Positions 26,130-33,949 of a stretch of DNA of 64,000 bases are shown in pieces. Positions within the stretch are counted from its first letter, which is position 1. Each line of letters starts with the position of its first letter. This stretch comes from a bacterium. Its GTDB lineage: Bacteria > Patescibacteriota > Minisyncoccia > Phycocordibacterales > UBA918. A program made the translations under genes and the position numbers. The stretch is taken from positions 11,612 to 75,611 of the forward strand of contig JAIYEC010000070.1 of NCBI GenBank assembly GCA_027487145.1, read 5' to 3'. Under the pieces are notes generated by a model. That model saw only the letters and a program-made list of their open reading frames with translations, made no database searches and had not been told where the DNA came from.

Positions 26130-26672
26130 TTATTTTTTATCGCTAAAATGATCTGAATTTTTACTATCGTACCGCCCTACATCTTCGTAACTTTTTGAAC
26201 AGGGTGAAGACAGTTTAGCAAAAATAAGCTGAGCAACCTCCATCCCTGGACGAAGAATTATCGGAATATTGCTACTATTTACGAGTTCAAACGTCGGATA
26301 AAATTTGTGTCCTGGATTAAACAACATAGCGGTGTTATGTACCACGAGTCCTATTCGAGCCAAACTGCTCTTTCCCGAAAGAAGAATGAGATGCTCAAGA
26401 TCGACACCGATAAACTCTTTTTGCTTCCCGAGTACATTCTCTCCTGGATGAAGCACAAACTCCTCTCCGTCTGGAATAATTATTTTGCGAGTCTTAGGAA
26501 AAATTTTACGCGCCGGGTCAGAAGCTTCGATTTGGTGTCGGTCAACGATTTCAAACTCATTCCCAAGCGTTACATCATAACTAGCAAGCTGAAGTTTTCG
26601 CTCGTCAAACGGCTCTATTACCACTGCGCCACTGGCAACCGCTGCTTTTATATCTACATCAGAAAGAAACAT
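26130..26672 (-). CDS. dcd: dCTP deaminase-like protein
   Basis: 180 residues of the dCTP deaminase/dUTPase trimer family, which makes dUTP from dCTP on the way to dTMP. The signature GKSSLARIGLVVHNTA is visible (Ser-Ser-Ala-Arg binds the triphosphate) and the later N-P-G-H replaces the usual D-P-G-F/W. The ending FAKLSSPCSKSYEDVGRYDS...DHF is typical. It is the last gene of a tight run, 2 bases after the HAD gene, and fits the nearby thyA. Confidence 0.85.
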   Translation of the reverse strand: MFLSDVDIKAAVASGAVVIEPFDERKLQLASYDVTLGNEFEIVDRHQIEASDPARKIFPKTRKIIIPDGEEFVLHPGENVLGKQKEFIGVDLEHLILLSGKSSLARIGLVVHNTAMLFNPGHKFYPTFELVNSSNIPIILRPGMEVAQLIFAKLSSPCSKSYEDVGRYDSKNSDHFSDKK

Positions 26673-26674
26673 GG

Positions 26675-27277
26675 CTATTGTATTTTATGTTTAAACTCTT
26701 GTAACACATCTTCTGAAAGCAATTCATTAAATACCACGTCACTAAATAACTGAGCTTTGATTCCAACCTCACGTGCTGACTCAACGTTCTTATCTTCATT
26801 GTCTACAAAACCAACTTCAAAGGGTTCCACATTCAATTTTTCCAGTACAGCTCTAAAGTAGTCAGGATTCCCTTTCTTAACTTTTAAGTCGGCTGAGAAA
26901 AAGTATCCGTCCAACATATCGCCAAGGATCGTTTCAATTTTTCGACTTCTATAATGTTCATTGTTTGAAGCCAAGTAACACTTGATTCCTTTTTCTCGAT
27001 AGCCTTGGATTTCCTCTAAAAAATCTTGATCTAAAACTACATCTTCGAACCAATAGTCCATGAAGTCATCGACCGAACCTTGCCAGCCCCATGATTCTAA
27101 AAATGGCACGAGTTCTTCTCTGAGGTCTTTTGCTCCTTCTTGGCATGCACCGAACGGACCTTTAAAGAATTTCAATACATCTTCAATCGGAACATTATGT
27201 TCACGAGAAAACTTCTCACTAAAAAATTCCCCTTTCTTAAGAACTACTCCATCAGCATCAAATAATAAAACTTTCAT
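26675..27277 (-). CDS. HAD-superfamily hydrolase
   Basis: 200-residue phosphatase-like protein. Motif I FDADGVVL supplies the nucleophile Asp, motif II LASNNEHY, a Lys at KVKKGNPDYF (motif III) and motif IV GFVDNEDKN are all present, with a helical cap inserted after motif I (subfamily I). Substrate unknown; small phosphoesters or nucleotides are likely. Two-base gaps join it to the CYTH gene upstream and dcd downstream. Confidence 0.85.
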   Translation of the reverse strand: MKVLLFDADGVVLKKGEFFSEKFSREHNVPIEDVLKFFKGPFGACQEGAKDLREELVPFLESWGWQGSVDDFMDYWFEDVVLDQDFLEEIQGYREKGIKCYLASNNEHYRSRKIETILGDMLDGYFFSADLKVKKGNPDYFRAVLEKLNVEPFEVGFVDNEDKNVESAREVGIKAQLFSDVVFNELLSEDVLQEFKHKIQ

Positions 27278-27279
27278 AC

Positions 27280-27954
27280 TTATTCAATGACAAAAATTCT
27301 ATCGGTGCCGTAGTAGTCGGGCCAATTGGCATTATAAAAAGAGAACATACGAGCCAAACGATCTTGATCAAGCTCAATAATTTCTAACTCTGCCATTAAC
27401 TCGTCAATCTCTGCGCGCACAGTATCCGCTAGTGCTTCATCATGGACGATCTTCTCTACTTCCGCCACGTAGCCATACCCAGCGTTTTTATCAAGTGATA
27501 CACTCGCTCCTTTATACGCATACTCTTCTCGCTCCCGCGACCATTTCGCCTGGTAGGTGAAGCCGGCATTTAAGATACGCTCGTCAAGTTCATCAAGGGT
27601 AACGGCTACTGGTTCTTCAAATTCCATCCGCTTTATAGTATTGGCGCTAGTACCTTCATCAATTGAAGCCTTGACCACGAGCAACACCTCCCCATCACGC
27701 TGCCTGCTACGGATTGAAAACTCAGCACCACGATCAATTGTCACTTTTAACTTAGCCTGTGTCTCTTCATCAAACAAGTCCTTCACGGCTTCGTACAAGT
27801 CCTCCATCGCCCCACCCTCAAAGTAGTGATTGAGTTGTTTGTTAGTGCTGATACAGACACACTCCGGGTCGAGTGCACACATCTTCTCTTTTAACCTGTC
27901 GGCCGTTGCCTGGTCTCCGAGTAAGCTTTTTACCTCAATTTCAAAGTGTGACAT
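27280..27954 (-). CDS. CYTH-domain protein (triphosphate tunnel enzyme)
   Basis: 224 residues. The CYTH signature EIEVK sits at the N-terminus (HFEIEVKSLL), followed by alternating charged strands (SIRSRQRDGEVLLVVKAS, MEFEEPV, WSREREEYAYKG, YVAEVEKIV) expected of the triphosphate-binding tunnel. Family members are adenylate cyclases, thiamine triphosphatases or inorganic triphosphatases; the exact reaction cannot be told. First gene of the CYTH-HAD-dcd run. Confidence 0.8.
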   Translation of the reverse strand: MSHFEIEVKSLLGDQATADRLKEKMCALDPECVCISTNKQLNHYFEGGAMEDLYEAVKDLFDEETQAKLKVTIDRGAEFSIRSRQRDGEVLLVVKASIDEGTSANTIKRMEFEEPVAVTLDELDERILNAGFTYQAKWSREREEYAYKGASVSLDKNAGYGYVAEVEKIVHDEALADTVRAEIDELMAELEIIELDQDRLARMFSFYNANWPDYYGTDRIFVIE

Positions 27955-28041
27955 ATAGCAAGAAAATTAGTAGTTTTATTATACTGCCCTCACCGTCAGT
28001 CCGACAAAAGACAGTTCTACATGTGTATGGCATAATTGCTT

Positions 28042-28074
28042 GAGCAAACGAGCACGAAGTGCGACTATTGCGAA
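28042..28074 (-). repeat. Right copy of the inverted repeat pair
   Basis: GAGCAAACGAG-CACGAAGTG-CGACTATTGCGAA, the inverted partner of 26089-26117. It lies between the CYTH gene start and folA. Confidence 0.55.
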
Positions 28075-28176
28075 AGTATACAGGCGCTTAGTATATTTCG
28101 ACCTCCAAGGGAGAAATAGACTGTAGCGAGCTGTAGAAGTACACCTCTCAATAATCTAGGACCGACTAACTCCATT

Positions 28177-28725
28177 ATGTTTACCTTCCTCAAAAAAATC
28201 ATCCCTCCAACTGAGCCACCAATCGTGATAGTGGCTGCTATGTCAAAGGTTGATCGTGGTATCGGAAAAGAAAACAAACTACTGTGGCATATCCCAGAAG
28301 ATCTTAAGCGCTTTAAATCACTCACGTATGGACACCCTATTATTATGGGTCGAAAGACTTTTGAGTCGATTGTGGCCATTCTTGGAAAACCATTACCCGG
28401 CCGGACCAATATTGTTATCACGAGAGACACCACCTACGCACCCGAAGGCGTACACGTAGCCTACTCATTAGAAGAAGCTATTCTTCACGCTAAGCAAGAG
28501 TATCCGGAAGAAATACACATTGGTGGCGGAGCTGAAATCTACCGCTTAGCACTCCCCTTTGTAACCAGGCTTCATATCACCTGGATTCACGATAAGCCAG
28601 AGGCTGATACATTCTTTCCACCGTTTGAGGAAGAGTTTGAAATCACCAAGACTTATCCCGCAGCCACTCACAATACTCTCACCTACCAATGGGTAGACTA
28701 CGAGAGCAAACGAGGGAAGAAATAA
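28177..28725 (+). CDS. folA: Dihydrofolate reductase
   Basis: Reduces DHF to THF with NADPH, closing the thymidylate cycle with thyA and glyA. 182 residues: VIVAAMSKVDRGIGKENKLLWHIPEDL (Trp and acidic active-site residue), IIMGRKTFESI (NADPH-binding), GRTNIVITR and IGGGAEIYR are all typical. A 13-residue extension precedes the domain. Divergent from the CYTH gene and convergent with the following Nudix gene. Confidence 0.95.
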   Translation: MFTFLKKIIPPTEPPIVIVAAMSKVDRGIGKENKLLWHIPEDLKRFKSLTYGHPIIMGRKTFESIVAILGKPLPGRTNIVITRDTTYAPEGVHVAYSLEEAILHAKQEYPEEIHIGGGAEIYRLALPFVTRLHITWIHDKPEADTFFPPFEEEFEITKTYPAATHNTLTYQWVDYESKRGKK

Positions 28726-28774
28726 AAAAAGGCAGGGCCGCAATGTCCCCCACCACTTTTATTACCATCTTGAA

Positions 28775-29302
28775 TTATGAAACGAGAGCTACCTCTCGAG
28801 ACATTTGCCTCAGAAGGTTTTCTGAACCCCGAAACAAATCGGGATGTTGTTGCAGAAGCAGCTGGCTCAAAGCCGAGATCATAGTGCGCTTGTTTGCGCT
28901 AAAGCCTTGCTCGGCGATTGCCATGATTTGTTGAGGGGTAAACCAGCCTGCGGCGGGAGCTTCAGGGCTCTGTTGCAAAACCACACCCGTATGACAGTGA
29001 ACTAAAAAGAATCGATACCGTTTGGTTCTGCCGTCTTCAACCGCTGGACCAGTAAAATCAGAAGGTCCATGACTGATACTCCGTAATTGGTACTGCCCAG
29101 GCAAAAGACTAACTTCTTGCCACAGTTCACGCTTCAGTGCTTCTTCTGTAGATTCACCAGGTTCAACGCCACCGCCAACAAAGGTATGTGTGCACTCCCC
29201 ACAAGCCTGCGCTTTGCCTGACCAGATCAAACCAAACTGCAGTTGCCCCTTTGAACAGACACGGACCAAGACTGCGAGTACCGTTTCTCTGTATGGATTC
29301 AT
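28775..29302 (-). CDS. Nudix hydrolase
   Basis: 175 residues with a complete Nudix box (GGGVEPGESTEEAL then KRELWQEVSLL, about residues 42-65). Flanking strands (VLAVLVRVCSKGQLQFGLI) and WFTPQQI are typical. The codon use is richer in G/C than that of neighbours, and it has a good ribosome site (AGAGGGGA), like the other SD-led genes of the window. Substrate unknown. Confidence 0.8.
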   Translation of the reverse strand: MNPYRETVLAVLVRVCSKGQLQFGLIWSGKAQACGECTHTFVGGGVEPGESTEEALKRELWQEVSLLPGQYQLRSISHGPSDFTGPAVEDGRTKRYRFFLVHCHTGVVLQQSPEAPAAGWFTPQQIMAIAEQGFSANKRTMISALSQLLLQQHPDLFRGSENLLRQMSREVALVS

Positions 29303-29440
29303 GAATAATCCCCTCTATTTCCCCGGACAAAACTATCCTTGTCTATTATAACCAAACTTGGCTTTGCGAATATGAAATTTGCTCAGATTTCAAACTATAA
29401 AACGCTTTGTAGTTTTCGTAAAACAGTTTTAGCAGAGAGT

Positions 29441-30154
29441 CTAAAGTGAGAGAAAGCGTTCGTAGAGCACACGAAAGGTGTCTTCTTCAAATGGTACGAG
29501 AAAATCTTGTTTGGTATCACTGTCAGTAAAGGTAAGGTTTGGCACTCCGCGGGCAATAACAACAGGCTGACATTCATCAGTCTCTCCCATCACCACTCCA
29601 GCTCCAGCCGCGAGTGCATCAACAACATTACCCACCTCAATTTTCATCTCTCGACCAAAAAGATCTTCCCGTCCCACGTAATTAATAGTAGGGGCAAAGC
29701 CAGCGTACCCGATTGAAATACCCAAAGCACCGCGTCGTAGCGGCGCAGAGTGACTGTCGGTAATAACCACTCCGACAGTTTCTAGGTTAAATCGTTTTTT
29801 TAGATACACCAAAATATCAAGAGCGCTCTTAAACGGATCTTTCGGCAAGAGAATATAATGCCCATTTGCGTTACTCTCATCAATCCCTGCGGTGCCAATA
29901 AACGCGTTGTGCTTTACTGTCAGTGGTGACGGCCAATATGATCGTGGAATAAGGAGTTCGGCTTCCTGTCTCACTAACTCACTTTTTTCAACACTCCCGA
30001 GTGGAACACAATTGCCTTCACTGATTGATACCACCTTCGACGACACGATGATAATGTCTCCCTCAAGCACCTCATCAAGCGACTCGTCGAGTACCGAAAA
30101 AAGATCGTCGTACGGCGGCTGCATGATACGGGTTTTGATAGGAATATACTGCAT
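29441..30154 (-). CDS. CofE-like gamma-glutamyl ligase (putative folate-type)
   Basis: 237-residue member of the F420-0:gamma-glutamyl ligase family. Seen: GDIIIVSSKVVSISEG near the start, ITDSHSAPLRRGALGISIGYAG and VGNVVDALAAGAGVVMGETDECQPVVIARG, the family's GTP/metal site regions. F420 is not expected here; related CPR proteins are usually thought to act on folate, which suits the neighbouring glyA, thyA and folA (inference). TATAGT lies six bases before the ATG, implying a leaderless mRNA. Confidence 0.75.
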   Translation of the reverse strand: MQYIPIKTRIMQPPYDDLFSVLDESLDEVLEGDIIIVSSKVVSISEGNCVPLGSVEKSELVRQEAELLIPRSYWPSPLTVKHNAFIGTAGIDESNANGHYILLPKDPFKSALDILVYLKKRFNLETVGVVITDSHSAPLRRGALGISIGYAGFAPTINYVGREDLFGREMKIEVGNVVDALAAGAGVVMGETDECQPVVIARGVPNLTFTDSDTKQDFLVPFEEDTFRVLYERFLSL

Positions 30155-30160
30155 GGAGAC

Positions 30161-30166
30161 ACTATA
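30161..30166 (-). promoter_or_regulatory. -10 element, leaderless start
   Basis: TATAGT on the minus strand, six bases before the ATG of the CofE-like gene. Confidence 0.5.
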
Positions 30167-30177
30167 GTGATTTTATA

Positions 30178-30207
30178 TAAAAAAAGAAAGGGGCTATTCA
30201 CCCCCTT
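30178..30207 (-). terminator. Terminator of the 52-residue gene
   Basis: On the minus strand GGGGG-TGAATA-GCCCC is followed by TTTCTTTTTTT. The stop codon of the small gene lies in the loop. Confidence 0.6.
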
Positions 30208-30352
30208 CCGACTCTTTTGGTAACTGCTTGTAATATTCAAGCGCCTCAGCGATTGATCTACCTTTCTTATCTTTTTGTGATTCTCCTTCAGAGGTTTTGT
30301 TTGAACGATTACGGCACCTGGATGCATGTGCAACTGATTTACGATTTCTCAT
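30194..30352 (-). CDS. Small basic hypothetical protein (52 aa)
   Basis: ATG 30352 to TAG 30194. The N-terminal half is Arg/Lys/Ser-rich (MRNRKSVAHASRCRNRSNK), the C-terminal half contains RSIAEALEYYKQLPKE. No family recognised. The ribosome site is weak (GAG). The stop codon lies in a terminator hairpin, which supports it being a real transcript end. Confidence 0.4.
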   Translation of the reverse strand: MRNRKSVAHASRCRNRSNKTSEGESQKDKKGRSIAEALEYYKQLPKESEGGE

Positions 30353-30401
30353 AACCACTCACTTTGCTCTATCCTGCCGCAGTATAGCAAATAATCTCTC
30401 T

Positions 30402-30431
30402 ATGAAAAATGACCGCCGTATACCGGCGGTC
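30402..30431 (-). terminator. Terminator of the 30464-30874 gene
   Basis: Perfect 8-bp stem GACCGCCG/CGGCGGTC followed on the minus strand by ATTTTTC. Confidence 0.75.
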
Positions 30432-30463
30432 ACACATATGGTTCAGCGCGTGAAAGTTTTCAC

Positions 30464-30874
30464 TTATAGCGCTAGGGCTTCTCTGATACGATCTTGAAAC
30501 GGATGATCTTCCAGCTTCTTGTATCTCCTTTGGGCATCGTTGGTAAGATGGAGAATAAATCGCTGACTCAGCATGTACTTATCGAGTCTCAGTACGACTG
30601 GGTGCCATTCCGTACCTCCCCGAATAAATTCCGGAAAGGTTTCGATCAAATCGGGATCAAGACGACCGATAACACCCTGAAGCTTTTTCGATGTTTCTTC
30701 CTTAAAACTTTCAGCCTTGGGAGGTCTTCTCTTCAAGAGTTTCCCAAAGAAGCTGACAGCTTCTTCTTTATACTGACGCCGTGGCGTATGCTCTTCGGTC
30801 GGCTCAAAGATGTAGACCGCCTCATCAGCAAACCTGACAATGATAAGCGCTTTTTTATTACTAGAATTCGGCAC
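30464..30874 (-). CDS. Hypothetical protein (136 aa)
   Basis: Soluble, charged protein with no signal or membrane segment and no family I recognise. Notable stretches are ALIIVRFADEAVYIFEP and LQGVIGRLDPDLIETFPEFIRGG. The start is GTG 30874, supported by AAAGGGG seven bases upstream. It lies downstream of the rplK terminator and has its own terminator, so it is a single-gene unit. Confidence 0.6.
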   Translation of the reverse strand: MPNSSNKKALIIVRFADEAVYIFEPTEEHTPRRQYKEEAVSFFGKLLKRRPPKAESFKEETSKKLQGVIGRLDPDLIETFPEFIRGGTEWHPVVLRLDKYMLSQRFILHLTNDAQRRYKKLEDHPFQDRIREALAL

Positions 30875-30993
30875 TGAAGTTCCCCTTTGTGTTCTGGATC
30901 AGGGTCCGTGTTCTTTGACGCACTCAAAGCGAATTTCTTTCATTTCTTGAATTCTTTGAGTATCCAACCCATACAGGCTCTATTTGTCAACAC

Positions 30994-31024
30994 AAAAAGC
31001 AGTTGGCAAGCCAACTGCTTTTTG
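30994..31024 (-). terminator. Terminator of rplK
   Basis: AAAAAGCAGTTGG-CAAG-CCAACTGCTTTTT: a perfect stem with T5 on either strand, about 20 bases after the rplK stop. It shows rplK is not cotranscribed with an rplA gene. Confidence 0.85.
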
Positions 31025-31045
31025 TACTTATTTAGATACGTAAGC

Positions 31046-31471
31046 CTAGTCAATTACCTTTACACCCATAGATCGACAGGTTCCCTCAACGGTCTTCATT
31101 GCTGCTTCAATTGAAGCTGCATTGAGGTCAGCCATCTTTTCTTCTGCCACCTCACGGATTTGTGCTTTGGTGATAGAACCAACTGTCTGGCTCTTATTCT
31201 TTGAAGCTCCCTTGTCCTTACCAATCTTCTTCAAGATAAGTCGTGACATTGGTGATACCTTTACGATGAAGTCAAAGGTTCGGTCGTCGTACACAGAGAT
31301 TACTACTGGTACCACCTCCCCCATTCGGTCGCGAGTCTTTTCGTTAAACTGATTAACGAATTCTCCGATGTTAATACCAGCCTGTCCCAGTACCGGTCCA
31401 AGCGGTGGAGCTGGTGTAGCTTTTCCTCCGACTGACTGTACCTTAATAAGTTTTGTTAGTTTTTTTGCCAT
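31046..31471 (-). CDS. rplK: Ribosomal protein L11
   Basis: Binds the GTPase-associated region of 23S rRNA. 141 residues from ATG 31471 (MAKKLTKLIKVQ), with APPLGPVLGQAGINIGEFV and the C-terminal RNA-binding ending EGTCRSMGVKV. The longer frame (to 31540) is leader. L1 (rplA) normally follows L11; here a terminator follows instead. Confidence 0.95.
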   Translation of the reverse strand: MAKKLTKLIKVQSVGGKATPAPPLGPVLGQAGINIGEFVNQFNEKTRDRMGEVVPVVISVYDDRTFDFIVKVSPMSRLILKKIGKDKGASKNKSQTVGSITKAQIREVAEEKMADLNAASIEAAMKTVEGTCRSMGVKVID

Positions 31472-31630
31472 ATAAATTATGAATTGTAGGTTGGTGTTCC
31501 ATAGCCACCTTCCCGTCGTTGAAGCCCGCGTATCGTACAAGAGAAATCCACTTTTTGCAAGAAGCTATTGCTATTTTTTAAATTTAATTTATAGTCTCAT
31601 AAGAATCAAACACGAACAGGAGTGTCTCAT

Positions 31631-32137
31631 ATGCGTTATGTTGTCCTTTTTGTCGCCACCCTCGCTTTAATTATTGCAGGAGCGAGCTTCCAGCCCGCAT
31701 CTTTGCTCCCAGGAAGTAACTTGGGTTTCTTTGAATCGCGGATTGAAGGTCCGATGAACGTTATGATGCGGAACTCGCCCGAATTAAAAGAAAATTTCAA
31801 AGAATTCGAGCGTTGTAAGCTGTCAGAAGATTGTGACGTTAAGCTTATCTATACTGAGCGTGACAAGATTGTAAAAGCAGTCTGGCCAAAGGTCTACGAT
31901 CAACTCGAGGTTGAGAGTGACTGGGGCACGTGCATTCGATGTGAAATCGCGCACAAGGATTTCAATGATGCACGAGCAAAAGTTGGTGAACTGAGGCTTC
32001 AATATGAATGCACTCCAGCTGCTCGATATACATTCCATGTGGGCAACGATCCTGGAAGAGAAGCCGGCTATACGTCTGTTGGATATGAATGTGCCGGCAA
32101 AAATATCACATATCCCGAAGCAGTCGATCCAGGGTAA
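31631..32137 (+). CDS. Secreted or anchored hypothetical protein (168 aa)
   Basis: ATG 31631 with AGGAG eight bases upstream. The N-terminal segment RYVVLFVATLALIIAGASF is a signal or anchor. The remainder has cysteines in pairs (RCKLSEDCD, GTCIRCEIAH, YECTPA, YECAGK) that suggest disulfides in an exported domain. Family unknown. It lies on the plus strand between rplK and nusG, which are both on the minus strand and normally adjacent, so it looks inserted. Confidence 0.6.
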   Translation: MRYVVLFVATLALIIAGASFQPASLLPGSNLGFFESRIEGPMNVMMRNSPELKENFKEFERCKLSEDCDVKLIYTERDKIVKAVWPKVYDQLEVESDWGTCIRCEIAHKDFNDARAKVGELRLQYECTPAARYTFHVGNDPGREAGYTSVGYECAGKNITYPEAVDPG

Positions 32138-32159
32138 CCCGCCACGTCGCGCTCAAACG

Positions 32160-32190
32160 AAAAAGTCGTTGGAGGGCGGCTTTTTCTTTT
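32160..32190 (+). terminator. Rho-independent terminator
   Basis: AAAAAGTC...GGCTTTTT stem followed by CTTTT, about 25 bases after the preceding stop. Confidence 0.6.
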
Positions 32191-32289
32191 GGAAATGAAT
32201 AGTGAGATGAGTAGTTCCATATTTATTTTATATATAAAAAATCCCACAGATGATTATTCTATGAGATTTTTTAGTCGAAGCTGAGAAAA

Positions 32290-32835
32290 CTACACTTTCT
32301 TGATTTGAAGGAAATCAAGTTCAACCGGTGTCTCCCGTCCAAACATAGAAACAAGCACTTTCACCTTTCCGCTCTTTTCGTCTACCTCACCCACCTTACC
32401 TTCAAGATCCTTGAACGGACCGTCGACAATCGTGACAAAATCACCAGCGGTAAGGTCTACCTTGTGCTTCACGTCGTCAGTCGACATACGCTTCATGAGC
32501 TGATTGTACTCAGCTTCTGTTAGTGGCACCGGCTGGGTTCCACTTCCGACGAAGCCGGTTACGCGAGGAGTATTGCGCACTACAAACCATGACTCGTCGT
32601 CTACAATCATCTCAACGAGTACGTACCCCGGATAGATACGTTCTTCTTCAGTAACTCGCTTTCCACCCTTTACACGAATTTTCTTTTCAGTTGGTACTAC
32701 CACAGCAAAAATCTTGTCATTCATGTTGAGTGAGTCGATACGTTGCTTGAGGTTACGCGCTACTGCGTTTTCGTACCCTGAGTATGTATGGATAGCGTAC
32801 CAGTTTCGCTCTCCGGTTCCTTGTTGTTTAGCCAT
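32290..32835 (-). CDS. nusG: Transcription antitermination factor NusG
   Basis: Binds RNA polymerase and couples it to the ribosome or Rho. 181 residues: the NGN domain (RNWYAIHTYSGYENAVARNL, IYPGYVLVEM) and the C-terminal KOW domain (GDFVTIVDGPFKDLEGKVGEV) are intact. It follows secE by 5 bases, the classical pair. Confidence 0.96.
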   Translation of the reverse strand: MAKQQGTGERNWYAIHTYSGYENAVARNLKQRIDSLNMNDKIFAVVVPTEKKIRVKGGKRVTEEERIYPGYVLVEMIVDDESWFVVRNTPRVTGFVGSGTQPVPLTEAEYNQLMKRMSTDDVKHKVDLTAGDFVTIVDGPFKDLEGKVGEVDEKSGKVKVLVSMFGRETPVELDFLQIKKV

Positions 32836-32840
32836 AGAAC

Positions 32841-33029
32841 TTAGAAAGTATGAATGAGGAGGTTGATACCTTGTGAAAAGAGGTAGTCAAACACACCGAC
32901 GTATAAAGCGACAACTGCAGAAACAGCAATTACAAGTACCGTGTAGGTAATTGTCTGCTTCTTGCTTGGCCAATTAACCTGGCGAAGTTCGGCCATGGTA
33001 GCCTTGATGTATTTTACGAGTTGAGTCAT
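32841..33029 (-). CDS. secE: Preprotein translocase subunit SecE
   Basis: 62-residue one-helix SecE. The amphipathic start (VKYIKATMAELRQVNWPSKKQ) and one membrane helix (YTVLVIAVSAVVALYVGVFDYL) match the minimal form. ATG 33029 chosen; the longer frame runs into the promoter. First gene of secE-nusG. Confidence 0.92.
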   Translation of the reverse strand: MTQLVKYIKATMAELRQVNWPSKKQTITYTVLVIAVSAVVALYVGVFDYLFSQGINLLIHTF

Positions 33030-33081
33030 GTGTAATAAATATGTCGGGTAAAATAAAACGCCCGCAGGCGAATACATGACT

Positions 33082-33109
33082 ATAGTACGCCTATCTAAGA
33101 AAATGTCAA
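33082..33109 (-). promoter_or_regulatory. Sigma70-like promoter of secE-nusG
   Basis: Minus strand TTGACA (33104-33109), 16-base spacer, TACTAT (33082-33087). It overlaps the terminator of the gene upstream. Start of secE lies 53 bases further on. Confidence 0.7.
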
Positions 33110-33141
33110 AGCCCCGCTGGCTAGAGGCCAGCGGGGCTTTG
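33107..33141 (-). terminator. Terminator of the SIMPL gene
   Basis: Stem CAAAGCCCCGCTGG/CCAGCGGGGCTTTG with a CTAGAGG loop, downstream of the SIMPL gene on the minus strand. Confidence 0.7.
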
Positions 33142-33167
33142 TTTGAAAGGTTATGTTACTCGTTGCT

Positions 33168-33944
33168 TCATTTAACTTCAAACGAAACACTCACACTCAC
33201 GTTAGTAGTGTTTTCTCCCACTGGTGTGTTTGGCGCCACCGAAGCATCCATTGCCTTTTCCATCATTGGCTCAGCGCTACCATATCCGTAATACCCTTCG
33301 TTTTCGTAGAAGCTGGTAACTCGAACGATTTCCACTCCAAGATCAGCAGCAATTTTTTCAGCCTTAGTTTTTGCGTCAGCAATCGCTTTTGAGCGAGCTT
33401 CTGCCTTAAGAGCGGTCTCGTCATCAATGGTAAAGCTAAGGCCACTAATGTTGGTTGCTCCCTTCTCACCAACTCCAGCAATAAGTGTCCCAGCCTTTGC
33501 TGTATCTCGTACCTTTACCGCTACTGTCTGTGATACTTCAAATCCGTCAGGAATCTCTTCCCCCGGTGGACACCACGCTCCAAAACAGTCGGTATTTTCG
33601 TATCGGTATTTTGGATACATGTTGTAGTTTTCGGTTTTGATATCTTTCTCTTCAACTCCCTGTTCTTTTAAGTAAGCGATGAGATCATTGATCTTCGTTC
33701 CTGACGCTGCTTGAGCAGTGGTAGCGTCAGCCCCTTCAGCAGTCACACTAAAAGAAAATTGCCCCACGTCCGGAATCGCACTTGCTTCCCCCTCTCCATT
33801 GACTGAGATACTCATTGGCATCGGGTACATCGACTTCGTCATGTAGTAACTGCTGTACGCATATGAAGCTAGTGCAAGACCAGCTAACGCAATGGTAATT
33901 GCGGTAATTACCTGATAGGTTTTGTTACTAAAAAATGATTGCAT
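33168..33944 (-). CDS. SIMPL-domain (DUF541) exported protein
   Basis: 258 residues. A membrane segment (about 12-30, VITAITIALAGLALASYAY) is followed by the SIMPL fold: ISVNGEGEASAIPDVGQFSFSV at its start, repeated strand/helix units with KTENYNMYPKYRYEN, and ARSKAIADAKTKAEKIAADLGV near the end, all typical. Role in bacteria is poorly defined (envelope stress). It follows the matrixin-like gene by 5 bases. Confidence 0.85.
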   Translation of the reverse strand: MQSFFSNKTYQVITAITIALAGLALASYAYSSYYMTKSMYPMPMSISVNGEGEASAIPDVGQFSFSVTAEGADATTAQAASGTKINDLIAYLKEQGVEEKDIKTENYNMYPKYRYENTDCFGAWCPPGEEIPDGFEVSQTVAVKVRDTAKAGTLIAGVGEKGATNISGLSFTIDDETALKAEARSKAIADAKTKAEKIAADLGVEIVRVTSFYENEGYYGYGSAEPMMEKAMDASVAPNTPVGENTTNVSVSVSFEVK

Positions 33945-33949
33945 AGGTA

